From Lachnospiraceae bacterium (lineage in GTDB: Bacteria > Bacillota > Clostridia > Lachnospirales > Lachnospiraceae): a stretch of 39,919 nucleotides of DNA. Position numbers and translations under genes: made by a program. A model generated the notes under the pieces. The model saw nothing but the letters and a program-made list of their open reading frames with translations. It made no database searches and was not told the origin of the DNA. The stretch spans positions 1 to 39,919 of the forward strand of contig JAFUMF010000154.1 in the NCBI GenBank assembly GCA_017482945.1, given 5' to 3'. This document shows positions 23,349 through 31,954 of the stretch, piece after piece. Each line of letters opens with the position of its first letter. Within the stretch, counting starts at the first letter, position 1.

Positions 23349-24614
23349 TTGGAGCGGGTAATTTTTCATATTGATGTGAATTCTGCATTTTTAAGTTGGG
23401 AAGCCGTTTACAGGCTTTATCATCTGGGTGGGAAGCTGGATCTCAGGACGATTCCCAGTGCCGTCGGCGGAAATCAGGAAAAGCGCCATGGAATTATTTT
23501 GGCCAAGTCTATTCCTGCGAAGCAGTTTCATGTGCGGACGGGGGAGTCGATTGTGGAGGCGAAACAAAAATGTCCGGAGCTGGTGATCGTTCCGCCTAAT
23601 TATGAGTTGTATAATCGGTCTTCGAAGGCATTTATTGACCTTTGCAGAGAATTTTCTAATAAAGTTGAGCAGTATTCCATTGATGAGGCTTATGTGGATA
23701 TGACCGGATGCATGGGGGATCCGGTTGAGCTCGCGAAAGAATTGAACCGGAGGTGTAAGAAAGAACTTGGGGTGGCTGTGAATGTGGGCGTTTCTAATTG
23801 CAAATTGCTTGCGAAAATGGGCTCCAGTTCAGGAAAAAAGGACAGTGTCCATACGTTGTGGCCGGAGGAGATTGAAGAAAAACTGTGGCCGCTGCCGGTG
23901 GAGGAGTTGTTTTTTATCGGAAATGCGACGAAAAGGAAATTGAATGGATTTGGGGTCAGGACGATCGGGGAGCTGGCAAAGCTGGATGACCGGTTTTTGT
24001 ATGCGAACATGAAGTCTCATGGCCTTTTGATCAAGCAGTATGCCAATGGACTCGACAATAGTGAAGTGATCACTGAGTCGCCGGCGAATAAAGGGTATGG
24101 AAATTCGCTGACGACACCGCGGGATGTCTGTGATTCTGTGGTTGCGAAGCAGTATCTGCTTTCGCTGGCGGAGACGGTGTCTGCAAGGCTTCGGGCAGAA
24201 GGGGCGAAGATCCGTGTGGTCTCGGTCAGTATCAGGGATTATGATCTGAAGTTCTGCGGGCACCAGAGGACGCTTATGACGCCGACGGATCTGACGGTGG
24301 AAATCTATGCGGAGGCCTGCAGATGTTTTGACGAGCTATGGAATGGGACTCCGATCCGCCATTTGGGGATTCACACGTCTCAGGTCACAATGGAGGAGAC
24401 CAGACAGATCAGCTTTTTTGACCGGGTCGATTATGAGAAGCAAAAGAAGGTTGAGACAGCGGTAGACATACTTCGGAAGCGGTTTGGGCAGGATATTGTA
24501 AAACGGGCCTGCTTTGTGTCTACGAAAGAAAAGACCTGCGAGATTGACCATATGAGCGGCGGAATCAGCCGGGATAAGCGGACGGTGGACTATTCGAAAG
24601 AAGAAATTAGATAG
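23349..24614 (+). CDS. Y-family translesion DNA polymerase (DinB/UvrX-like)
   Basis: The polymerase of about 421 residues carries the Y-family catalytic motifs FHIDVNSAF near the N-terminus (first metal Asp at residue 9) and YSIDEAYVDMT (SIDE at about 110-113), plus the helix-hairpin-helix segment FGVRTIGELAKLDD and a little-finger domain. It bypasses DNA lesions. I prefer TTG 23349 (LERVIFHID), which follows AAGGATGG and gives the usual family start. ATG 23283 is in frame but lies inside LexA box 2, only a few bases from the start site and without a ribosome binding site. The SOS boxes and the neighbouring sbcDC genes make a DNA-repair context. It is closer to the DinB/UvrX group in gut Clostridia than to replicative polymerases. 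Confidence 0.87.
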   Translation: MERVIFHIDVNSAFLSWEAVYRLYHLGGKLDLRTIPSAVGGNQEKRHGIILAKSIPAKQFHVRTGESIVEAKQKCPELVIVPPNYELYNRSSKAFIDLCREFSNKVEQYSIDEAYVDMTGCMGDPVELAKELNRRCKKELGVAVNVGVSNCKLLAKMGSSSGKKDSVHTLWPEEIEEKLWPLPVEELFFIGNATKRKLNGFGVRTIGELAKLDDRFLYANMKSHGLLIKQYANGLDNSEVITESPANKGYGNSLTTPRDVCDSVVAKQYLLSLAETVSARLRAEGAKIRVVSVSIRDYDLKFCGHQRTLMTPTDLTVEIYAEACRCFDELWNGTPIRHLGIHTSQVTMEETRQISFFDRVDYEKQKKVETAVDILRKRFGQDIVKRACFVSTKEKTCEIDHMSGGISRDKRTVDYSKEEIR

Positions 24615-24646
24615 GAAGAGATAAATTAGGAAGAGAGGGATGTTAC

Positions 24647-24973
24647 ATGGCAGGATTTGCAGACGCATCGAAAGTACCGGATGGGATCGACAGTGGCATC
24701 CCGAAAGGAAAAATGTACCACATTGCATGCAATACATGGTTCACGTCTTCCGGTGAGATCATGCCATTATCTTTTAAATTTGAAGGGATGGATGGGATGA
24801 TTCATCGGGTCGGAGATTTGAAGATTGAGTATGTGGAGGATAAGCGGTTTTCCGGGATTTCATCGAAGGAATTTTGCTGCAAGGCTATTATTGGCGGTAT
24901 TTTGCATGAATTTAAATTGATTTTCTTTTGTGAAGCCTGCAAGTGGGTCATGATGATTGGGGAGGAGGCGTAA
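24647..24973 (+). CDS. Hypothetical protein, 108 residues
   Basis: I do not recognise this family. The protein has an N-terminal polar part (ADASKVPDGIDSGIPKG), a central beta-like stretch and four Cys, two adjacent (FCCKA) and one near the end (CEACKW), which could bind metal. AAGAGAGGG lies before ATG 24647. It begins 32 bases after the polymerase gene, so it is probably co-transcribed with it under LexA control and may act in the same DNA-damage response. No transmembrane segment or signal peptide is visible. Confidence 0.65.
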   Translation: MAGFADASKVPDGIDSGIPKGKMYHIACNTWFTSSGEIMPLSFKFEGMDGMIHRVGDLKIEYVEDKRFSGISSKEFCCKAIIGGILHEFKLIFFCEACKWVMMIGEEA

Positions 24974-24981
24974 TTCGTTTG

Positions 24982-25009
24982 TTGAAAAGCGGTGGTTTTA
25001 TGGTAGAAT
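24982..25009 (+). promoter_or_regulatory. Possible promoter before the small protein/sbcDC genes
   Basis: TTGAAA (24982-24987), a 16-base spacer and TAGAAT (25004-25009) lie 41 bases before ATG 25050. No LexA box is seen, so sbcDC may be expressed constitutively, apart from read-through from the polymerase promoter. Confidence 0.5.
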
Positions 25010-25049
25010 AGGGAAAACGGAACCGTCATTGTGAAGGAGGCAGAGCAGA

Positions 25050-25280
25050 ATGAGAGAAATCGTATTTAAAATGGAGCGTCCGGGGCTCGTTGAGGAAGGA
25101 CAGATCGTGGATGTCAGCGAGTCCGTGACTCCGATCAATGTGAATTATATGATCGAGCCGGCGGTCGCAATGTCTGGGTTATTTAAGTTCAATGAGAGGC
25201 TGAAAAGCCGCCAGGGCGTGGTAAAGTCCATTATTCAGAATGACCGCGGATATTATGTGACTGTGGAGTTTGATGAGTAA
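25050..25280 (+). CDS. Hypothetical protein, 76 residues
   Basis: A small acidic, mostly beta-like protein that I do not recognise (start MREIVFKMERPGL, end YYVTVEFDE). The pattern of short beta strands without Cys or membrane segments suggests a single small domain. GGAGG precedes ATG 25050. It lies 37 bases before sbcD on the same strand and behind its own possible promoter, so it is probably co-expressed with the nuclease genes. Nothing in the sequence shows a catalytic site. Confidence 0.7.
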   Translation: MREIVFKMERPGLVEEGQIVDVSESVTPINVNYMIEPAVAMSGLFKFNERLKSRQGVVKSIIQNDRGYYVTVEFDE

Positions 25281-25317
25281 AATTTGACTTATTTGTAGGG
25301 CAGAAAAGGAGACCTGA

Positions 25318-26481
25318 ATGAAATTTTTTCATCTTTCGGATTTACATATAGGAAAACAGCTGCATGGTTTTTCGCTGATTGAGGACCAGAAGTATATTTT
25401 GAATCAGATTTTGGGATTGATCAAAGAGAGGAGGCCGGACGCGTTACTGGTTGCCGGTGATATTTATGATAAATCGGCACCAAGTGCGGAGGCAGTGGCT
25501 GTATTTGATGAATTTCTGACGGAATTGGCTGGGATTCAGGATGGCCCGGTCGTGTGTATGGTTAGCGGAAATCATGATTCAGGAGAGCGGCTTTCTTATG
25601 GCAGCCGTTTGTTTGCTGAACACAAAATCCATATCGTGGGAAATGCGCCGGGGAAAGACGATCCGGAAGTACAGAAGATTATGTTAGCGGATGAAGAGGG
25701 AGAGGTGGCTGTGTACCTTCTGCCATTTTTCCGACCGTCGTATATCAGGGAAATTCCGGGGATGGAAGAGGTAAAGTCCTATGAAGATGCAATGCGGGCA
25801 CTGGTTGCAGGGGTGGAGCTTGAGGACGATGTGAGAAATGTTCTGGTGTGCCACCAGTTTTTTACAAGCAGTGGAAAAGAGCCAGAACGGTCGGATTCGG
25901 AGATAATAAACGTTGGCGGACAGGATCATATTGATGTGTCTGCAGTGGCAGCCTTTGATTATGTGGCAGCCGGACACATTCATCGTCCGCAGAATATCGG
26001 ACCTGGGAATGTGAGATATTGCGGTTCTCCTCTTAAATATTCTGTCTCGGAAGCCGGATGGGAGAAATCTGTGACAGAAGTCGTACTGGGGAGAAGGGGA
26101 GATGTGACGGTGGAAAAGATTCCTCTGGTTCCGCTTCATGACGTGCGGAAGATTCAGGGAACGCTTGCGGAGCTGACTTCTCCGCTGGTGCTTGCCGCGG
26201 CGGATCCGGAAGATTACGTGAGTGTGGTCCTGACAGATGAGGAAGATCTTTATGAGCCAGGCCAGGCATTGATCCGGGCATATCCGAGACTATTGGAATG
26301 GCGCGTGGAAAATTCCAGAACGAGACATGAAATGCAGGATGTCATTTTAAAAGAAGAGAAAAAAAGTGTTCTGGAGCTGTTCGGGGACTTCTACGAGCAG
26401 ATGCGCGGAGTTCTGATGAACGAGAAACAGGCGGAAGTGATGGAGAAGGTTGTAAGGGCAGTGGGAGGTGACAAGGAATGA
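25318..26481 (+). CDS. sbcD: Exonuclease subunit SbcD
   Basis: The 387-residue metallophosphoesterase is the nuclease subunit of the SbcCD (Mre11-Rad50) complex, which cuts hairpins and protein-blocked DNA ends. Mn-binding motifs are visible: LSDLHIG (Asp8, His10), GDIYD (Asp48), GNHDS (Asn85, His86), a later CHQFF His, and AAGHIHRPQ. A C-terminal capping region follows from about residue 280. AAAGGAG precedes ATG 25318. It overlaps sbcC by four bases (ATGA), which couples production of the two subunits. Confidence 0.93.
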   Translation: MKFFHLSDLHIGKQLHGFSLIEDQKYILNQILGLIKERRPDALLVAGDIYDKSAPSAEAVAVFDEFLTELAGIQDGPVVCMVSGNHDSGERLSYGSRLFAEHKIHIVGNAPGKDDPEVQKIMLADEEGEVAVYLLPFFRPSYIREIPGMEEVKSYEDAMRALVAGVELEDDVRNVLVCHQFFTSSGKEPERSDSEIINVGGQDHIDVSAVAAFDYVAAGHIHRPQNIGPGNVRYCGSPLKYSVSEAGWEKSVTEVVLGRRGDVTVEKIPLVPLHDVRKIQGTLAELTSPLVLAAADPEDYVSVVLTDEEDLYEPGQALIRAYPRLLEWRVENSRTRHEMQDVILKEEKKSVLELFGDFYEQMRGVLMNEKQAEVMEKVVRAVGGDKE

Positions 26482-29117
26482 AGCCATTGAAGCTTACTAT
26501 GAGCGCGTTTGGCTCTTATGGAAAAGAGACTGTGATTGATTTTACAAACGTGGACCATGGCCTGTTCCTGATCACCGGAGATACCGGTGCCGGAAAAACG
26601 ACGATTTTCGACGGAATTACGTTTGCGATTTATGGGGAGACCAGCGGCGGGAAACGAGATGGAAAGATGATGAGGAGCCAGTATGCTTCTCCTGCGGATG
26701 AGACATTTGTGGAGCTTACATTTTCTTATCGCGGAGAGGTTTATACCGTGCGCCGCAGCCCGGAGTATATGAGAGAGAAGAAGCGGGGCAGCGGGCTTGT
26801 GAAAGCGGCGGCCACTGTGGAACTGACACTTCCGGATGGAACTGCGTTCCGCGGGAAGATGAAGGAGACGGATAAAAAGCTGTGCGAGATCATGGGAATT
26901 GACAGGGAACAGTTTACCCAGATCGCCATGATCGCCCAGGGAGATTTCCTGCGTCTGCTTCACGCAAAATCAGAAGACAGAAAGAAAATTTTCTCGACGA
27001 TTTTCCATACGGGGCTATATCGAAAAGTAGAAGAGGAGCTTTGGGAAAAGAGGAAAGAGCTGAAAGAAAAGATCGGCGGAACAGGGGAGCGGATGCGTGC
27101 CCATGTACAGGGGATTCAGGTGCCGGAGCTGGTGGATGGTTTAGAAGAAATCGCGGCGGCCAGGGAACAGCTTGTTGGGATTAGAAAAGAAGAGAATCCG
27201 GATATTTCTGCCGTTAGGGAGATTCTGGAACTGTTCTTGACCGTCGATCTGGAGCAGCTTAGCCATCTGGAGAGACCATTGACGGAAGTAGAGGAGCAGT
27301 GTGGAAGACTGCTTGAAAAGCGTGGTCTGGCAAAGAGCGATAATGATATCCTGGAGTCGTATGAGAAGGCGAAATTACAGTTGGTTGAGAAAAGCTGTGT
27401 GGAACAGAATTATAGAGAACAGAAGCGTCTTTTGGAACGATCAGAGCGCGCCTATCAGGTGAAAGGATATGCAGATCGGGCAGTGCAGGCAAAGAAACTG
27501 GCTGACACGGCAGGTCGTTCGGTGGAAGCTGCGAGAAGGTGCGTGGAAGAGGCTAAAAGTATTTTGGAGAACCACAATGGTGCGGCTTTTTTCAAGGAAC
27601 CAGAACGATACAGTCAGCAAGAAAGCAATTCTTTTATTTCTGAGTGGAAAGCGGATTTAAAAAATCTGGAAGCGCTGGAAAAAAAGAAAATGGAGCTGGA
27701 CAGACAGGAAACTCAGTTAAGGAAGGCCGAAGAAAACTGCCAAAGGAAGGCGGAGCAGTTGGAAAAGCATCTGATAGTGATGGCAAAGTCCAGAGAGCAT
27801 TATGGAATTCTTCAGGAGCGATTCCTCTGTGAACAGGCAGGAATTCTGGCGAAAGAGCGGTTGATCCCGGGTGCGCCGTGTCCGGTCTGTGGTTCCATCG
27901 AGCATCCGGCCCCTGCGGTACTGCCTGAAGATGCGGTGACTGAACTTCAGGTAAAAGAGGCCCAGAATGCCTGGGAGAGAACGCGAAGTGAGTGCGAACG
28001 GATGAGTCTTGCGCTTCAGGGCGAGAAATCAAGGCTGGAAGAAGCAAGGGCGCAAATAGAAAGAACCAGATTGGACATCCCTGAAAAGTTAAAGGAGAAG
28101 AAAGAGGCAATCGCGTCTGCGGTTTCGGCTGCAGAACGTTTTGTCGCGGAAAGAGGGAACTTCGAAAAGAAACAGACCGAATATCTTCATGTTAAGGAAA
28201 ACTGGAAATTGGCAGAACAGGAAAGTCTGGCCGCAAGAAAAGAGGCTGGATTCGAAGAAGAAGCCGATTATCTGGAAGCAATATCCAGGTGGAAGACAAG
28301 AAGCGAACTGGCGGATCAAAAGAGGGAAAACGAACAGTATTTCTCGGAGCTTCATGGAATTCGGACAGCAGTACAGACGTTGAAAGAGCAGTCGGAAGGA
28401 AAAGAATACACCAACCTTTCTGCGCTGGACGAGGAGTTGGATGGCTGGAAAAAGAAGCAGTCCGAGCTTCTTACAAAGAAAGAAACGGTTTCCGCTCTTA
28501 AAATGAGCCATGAGAAACTTTTGAAAACACTGGATGCTGAAGAAAAAGAATATAGTGGGCTTTTGGAAGAATTCCTTTTATATGACGGTCTGTGGCAGGC
28601 CGCAGGCGGCAAAATCAAAGGACAGGTCCGCATGGATTTTGAGACCTATGTACAAAGAATGTACTTTGAAAAGATCCTGGCGGCGGCAAATCGGCGTTTT
28701 CTGACCTTTACCGATGGAAAAATGAAACTCAAGAATCGTCCGGTGGAGGAAATGGGACTTGTAGGTGCTTCTGGTCTGGACTTGAATGTATATGTGATGG
28801 CGACGGGAAAAGAACGTGACGTAAAGACCTTATCCGGCGGCGAATCGTTCCTTGCATCGCTGGCATTGGCGCTCGGACTTTCTGATGTGGTCCAGAGTCA
28901 GGCTGGTTCGATCCGATTGGAGTCCATGTTCGTGGACGAAGGTTTTGGAGCCCTCGATGATGGAACGAGAGACCAGGCAATGAAGGTATTGAATGATCTG
29001 GCTGGAGATGATCGTCTGGTCGGAATTATTTCCCATGTGAATGCCCTGAAAGATGGTATAGAAAGAAAGCTGACCGTAACAAGAGGTCTGCAGGGAAGTG
29101 CAGTATCCTGGAATTGA
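26478..29117 (+). CDS. sbcC: Exonuclease subunit SbcC (SMC-like ATPase)
   Basis: This is the 879-residue SMC-like partner of SbcD. It has Walker A GDTGAGKTT (from about residue 34), the Q-loop MIAQGDF, two coiled-coil arms, the zinc hook CPVCGS near residue 467, the ABC signature LSGGESF (about 785) and Walker B MFVDEGFG (about 817) with the D-loop. The protein is shorter than the roughly 1,050 residues of E. coli SbcC because the coiled coils are shorter; the hook is centred as expected. The start overlaps the sbcD stop. The hook lets two complexes tether DNA ends. Confidence 0.92.
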   Translation: MKPLKLTMSAFGSYGKETVIDFTNVDHGLFLITGDTGAGKTTIFDGITFAIYGETSGGKRDGKMMRSQYASPADETFVELTFSYRGEVYTVRRSPEYMREKKRGSGLVKAAATVELTLPDGTAFRGKMKETDKKLCEIMGIDREQFTQIAMIAQGDFLRLLHAKSEDRKKIFSTIFHTGLYRKVEEELWEKRKELKEKIGGTGERMRAHVQGIQVPELVDGLEEIAAAREQLVGIRKEENPDISAVREILELFLTVDLEQLSHLERPLTEVEEQCGRLLEKRGLAKSDNDILESYEKAKLQLVEKSCVEQNYREQKRLLERSERAYQVKGYADRAVQAKKLADTAGRSVEAARRCVEEAKSILENHNGAAFFKEPERYSQQESNSFISEWKADLKNLEALEKKKMELDRQETQLRKAEENCQRKAEQLEKHLIVMAKSREHYGILQERFLCEQAGILAKERLIPGAPCPVCGSIEHPAPAVLPEDAVTELQVKEAQNAWERTRSECERMSLALQGEKSRLEEARAQIERTRLDIPEKLKEKKEAIASAVSAAERFVAERGNFEKKQTEYLHVKENWKLAEQESLAARKEAGFEEEADYLEAISRWKTRSELADQKRENEQYFSELHGIRTAVQTLKEQSEGKEYTNLSALDEELDGWKKKQSELLTKKETVSALKMSHEKLLKTLDAEEKEYSGLLEEFLLYDGLWQAAGGKIKGQVRMDFETYVQRMYFEKILAAANRRFLTFTDGKMKLKNRPVEEMGLVGASGLDLNVYVMATGKERDVKTLSGGESFLASLALALGLSDVVQSQAGSIRLESMFVDEGFGALDDGTRDQAMKVLNDLAGDDRLVGIISHVNALKDGIERKLTVTRGLQGSAVSWN

Positions 29118-29137
29118 GAAAAGATTTAGGAGTCAAT

Positions 29138-30205
29138 ATGAAACGTATTTCGAGTTTTGAATTAAAGGAGTATCTGGATGAAATTATATCTTGTGATGCT
29201 TTTGAACTTCATAAATCAGAAACACACGATGGAAAACAGAATTTTTACATTCCCTACATGATGAATGATGCCCTTGAGTGCTATTTGGTTCTTGAAGATG
29301 GTACGATGACCGGGACGTACCGGGAAGATCTGGACGCTGAAATGTCAGTAGACCATGTCAACGCAGACCATGGGCTGGCCCTCATCTTCCGTCAGGGAAT
29401 GGAAAATATTTTTACGATCTGGTATGAAGGCTGTTATTGCGAGCAAAAATGTTACCGCTATGACCAGATCGGCCATTTCTGGGTGGAGGGAGAGGAACAC
29501 TGGCGCCGCCTTGTTTATATCATCGGAACCATTTATGACAAATATCGCTATATGGGAGAAAGGGTCTGCAATGAAAAGGAAATGGAACTAATGCCATTGA
29601 TGGAGTTTGCTCCGTTCCGCTATTTTTCGCCAATCCACGAAGCACTGGATGAGTATTATGATGAGAGCGAAGAGGGGTTCCTTTGCATGCAGAATCTGGC
29701 GAGAGAAGCCGGAGATGAGGACTTCCTGCGGATGATGAAATTATATGAACTGACTCCGTTCAAGCGTCAGGGGGTGGCAGCTCTTGTGAATGCAATGATG
29801 AGCCCGAAACGCAATACTTTATATGAAGTAATATTTGAAAAAGTGCGCCAGGCTTCTTTGGAATACTCGGAAAGGGTTTATCCTGCCGAGCTGTCAGAAG
29901 AGATTCAGAAAAAAAGGATGCAGGTGGACGAAATCCTGAGGGCACATGGGTTTTCGGGAAGCTATCCTTATTTTTACAAAGGTACGATGCAGATCCTTGC
30001 GATGGAAGAGCATCCGTTTACGATCCTGGAGTCGGAACACTATGGATTTAGAATTCAGTACATGGTTTCAGAATGCAGCGCACCGGATAAATACATAAAA
30101 CGTGCAGGTCAGCCGGGAGTTAAGCTAAATGCTGGATTTTTCAAAAAGAAGGGCAATCGCGGATGGATTGCCCGAAATCTGGAATTTCTAGATGTAAAGA
30201 ATTAG
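29138..30205 (+). CDS. Hypothetical protein, 355 residues
   Basis: I do not recognise this protein with certainty; it looks like one of the uncharacterised DUF families restricted to Lachnospiraceae and relatives. It is rich in Tyr, Glu and Met, with acidic N-terminal half (DGTMTGTYREDLDAEMS) and a basic C-terminal end (FFKKKGNRGW). No membrane segment or signal is visible. ATG 29138 follows TTAGGAG; the longer frame from TTG 29114 overlaps the sbcC end. It directly follows sbcC (20 bases), so it is probably in the same transcript, but there is no evidence of a DNA-repair role. Confidence 0.7.
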   Translation: MKRISSFELKEYLDEIISCDAFELHKSETHDGKQNFYIPYMMNDALECYLVLEDGTMTGTYREDLDAEMSVDHVNADHGLALIFRQGMENIFTIWYEGCYCEQKCYRYDQIGHFWVEGEEHWRRLVYIIGTIYDKYRYMGERVCNEKEMELMPLMEFAPFRYFSPIHEALDEYYDESEEGFLCMQNLAREAGDEDFLRMMKLYELTPFKRQGVAALVNAMMSPKRNTLYEVIFEKVRQASLEYSERVYPAELSEEIQKKRMQVDEILRAHGFSGSYPYFYKGTMQILAMEEHPFTILESEHYGFRIQYMVSECSAPDKYIKRAGQPGVKLNAGFFKKKGNRGWIARNLEFLDVKN

Positions 30206-30227
30206 AGGGCGGTTTTACCTCCTTCTT

Positions 30228-31757
30228 CTATTGTCTGATATTTACAGAAGGACTTGCCGGATATTTTTCCTGATGAAACAAAAACAGCATGAGGCCGTAA
30301 CACACGCAGACAAATCCAATCTGAACTGCAGTCCCCACAAAAACAGGAATGCCAGAAGGAAGCGGCAATGTCTCAGGAAGAAGATGAAAGATTCCCAGTG
30401 CGATCATCAGGCAAAACGCCGGTTTCACAATCACATTCCACACATTAGGGGAAAAAGAAATTAGTTTCTTCAGAGAATTTAAATGTAAGAGCGCCAGCAT
30501 AATCTCCGACACCAGCATTCCCCAGAGACAGGCATGGATTCCGAAGTGAGGAATTCCAAAGAACACAAACAACAGCCTGACTAGCAGCGATGCTAAATTG
30601 TGCAAAAAGGTCACGGTAGTTTTCCCCAGACCATTTAAGATACTGCCCATGGTCGTCGCCAGATACAGAAACGGACAAAGCCATGCCAGAATCGTAATAA
30701 ATGTTCCGGCATCACGATTCTGAAAGACAGCCATACCGAGTGCATCGCCGAACATGGTAAAAATACCAATGCAAAGAATCCCCATGTACAGACTATACCG
30801 AAACGACATGGAAATATTCTTCATAATCCCGGAATCATTGTTCGCTGCCTGCTGCCTGGCAACGGTGGGAAGCAGAACAACCGCCAACGAGTTCACGATG
30901 GCTGACGGAAACATAATAAACGGCATCGCCATACCAGTGAGAATACCATAGATGCTGACTGCCTGGGAATTGGTAAGTCCGAATTGCTCCAATTGGTTTG
31001 GAATCAAAATTGCCTCCGCACTCTGAAGCACATTCATGACCAATCGATTTGCCATTAGGGGCATTGCCAGAGCCATTAACGGTCGTGCAGTAGATAGAAA
31101 GCCTTCCGAAAGCCGACCTGAGCTTCGTCCACCACTCACAAAAAACATAGTCAAAGAAAACAATGCTGACCCGGCTTCGCCTGCAAGAAGTCCCAGCGCC
31201 GCAACAAGAGCTGTGACCTCCTTTCCCTGCTGCTGCCAGATATCGGCGACCAAGAACACTGAAAAAATCCGAATGCACTGTTCTACTAACTGTGCGATCG
31301 CCGGAACATGAACCTTCTCTCTTCCATAATAATATCCACAGATACAAGCATGAAGAGAGGAAAAAGGAATCGCCAGTGCAAGCGCCGGAAGAAGCGGTGC
31401 ACACCGCGCCTCCATCAAGATATGTACAGCAATGAACTCCGCCTGGTTCCAGATGACCGCAGCCAGAAGCAGAGAAATAGAAAATGAGATTACAAAACCG
31501 GTGAACAGAGTCTTTTTTGCCCGCCCTTGTTCCGCCGCCGTAAATCTGGAAATCGCAGTCTGAATAGATCCGGCGCACAGAGAAAAGCAGATTCCGTAAA
31601 CCGGAAAGATCATCTGATAAATACCGAGTCCCTCGGCCCCAATGGCACGGGACAAAAAGATCCGATAGAAAAAACCGAGGATCCGCGACAAAAATCCGGC
31701 CCCGGTCAGAAAAAGCGTGCCAAAAATCAGCGTATGGTTCTTGATAAAATCGTTCAT
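30228..31757 (-). CDS. SpoVB-like polysaccharide flippase (MOP/MVF superfamily)
   Basis: The 509-residue integral membrane protein has about 14 hydrophobic segments and N-terminal features of the SpoVB/MurJ/Wzx group (LFLTGAGFLSRILGFFYRI, then GAEGLGIYQ). Members flip lipid-linked wall or glycan precursors; SpoVB is needed for spore cortex in Bacillus. Several similar paralogues occur in clostridia, so a precise assignment to SpoVB, YkvU or YtgP is not possible. GGAGG precedes ATG 31757 on the minus strand. It converges on the 355-residue unknown gene and diverges from nifS. Confidence 0.85.
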   Translation of the reverse strand: MNDFIKNHTLIFGTLFLTGAGFLSRILGFFYRIFLSRAIGAEGLGIYQMIFPVYGICFSLCAGSIQTAISRFTAAEQGRAKKTLFTGFVISFSISLLLAAVIWNQAEFIAVHILMEARCAPLLPALALAIPFSSLHACICGYYYGREKVHVPAIAQLVEQCIRIFSVFLVADIWQQQGKEVTALVAALGLLAGEAGSALFSLTMFFVSGGRSSGRLSEGFLSTARPLMALAMPLMANRLVMNVLQSAEAILIPNQLEQFGLTNSQAVSIYGILTGMAMPFIMFPSAIVNSLAVVLLPTVARQQAANNDSGIMKNISMSFRYSLYMGILCIGIFTMFGDALGMAVFQNRDAGTFITILAWLCPFLYLATTMGSILNGLGKTTVTFLHNLASLLVRLLFVFFGIPHFGIHACLWGMLVSEIMLALLHLNSLKKLISFSPNVWNVIVKPAFCLMIALGIFHLLPETLPLPSGIPVFVGTAVQIGFVCVCYGLMLFLFHQEKYPASPSVNIRQ

Positions 31758-31793
31758 ACGGCCTCCATGGCAGGAATATCTCTACACTATATG

Positions 31794-31808
31794 TAGGAAT
31801 CATTCCTA
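31794..31808. promoter_or_regulatory. 15-bp perfect palindrome in the flippase-nifS intergenic region
   Basis: TAGGAAT-C-ATTCCTA is a perfect odd-centre palindrome between two divergent genes, 36 bases upstream of the flippase start codon and about 40 bases upstream of the nifS -35. It fits an operator for an unidentified dimeric regulator, more likely of the flippase gene because of its position. Confidence 0.45.
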
Positions 31809-31845
31809 ATATTATTATATTTTTCTTAAATCTTCCATCTTTCGG

Positions 31846-31874
31846 TTGAAATAAGTGGCGTACACATATATAAT
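31846..31874 (+). promoter_or_regulatory. Promoter of nifS-nifU-mnmA
   Basis: TTGAAA (31846-31851), 17 bases, and TATAAT (31869-31874) are a near-consensus sigma-A promoter. A short hairpin, GTCCC-N8-GGGAC (31883-31900), lies at the start of the transcript leader. Confidence 0.78.
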
Positions 31875-31954
31875 GTAGGATAGTCCCCACTAATCGGGAC
31901 ATAAAATATATAGTAGATGAGGCTTTTAACCTGTATTTACAGAAAGGCGGATTT

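Noticed and set aside
30835-31902. A 355-codon minus-strand frame overlapping the flippase gene
   Set aside because: The flippase frame has proper membrane segments, family start and ribosome binding site; the other frame has erratic Cys/Ser/Trp composition.
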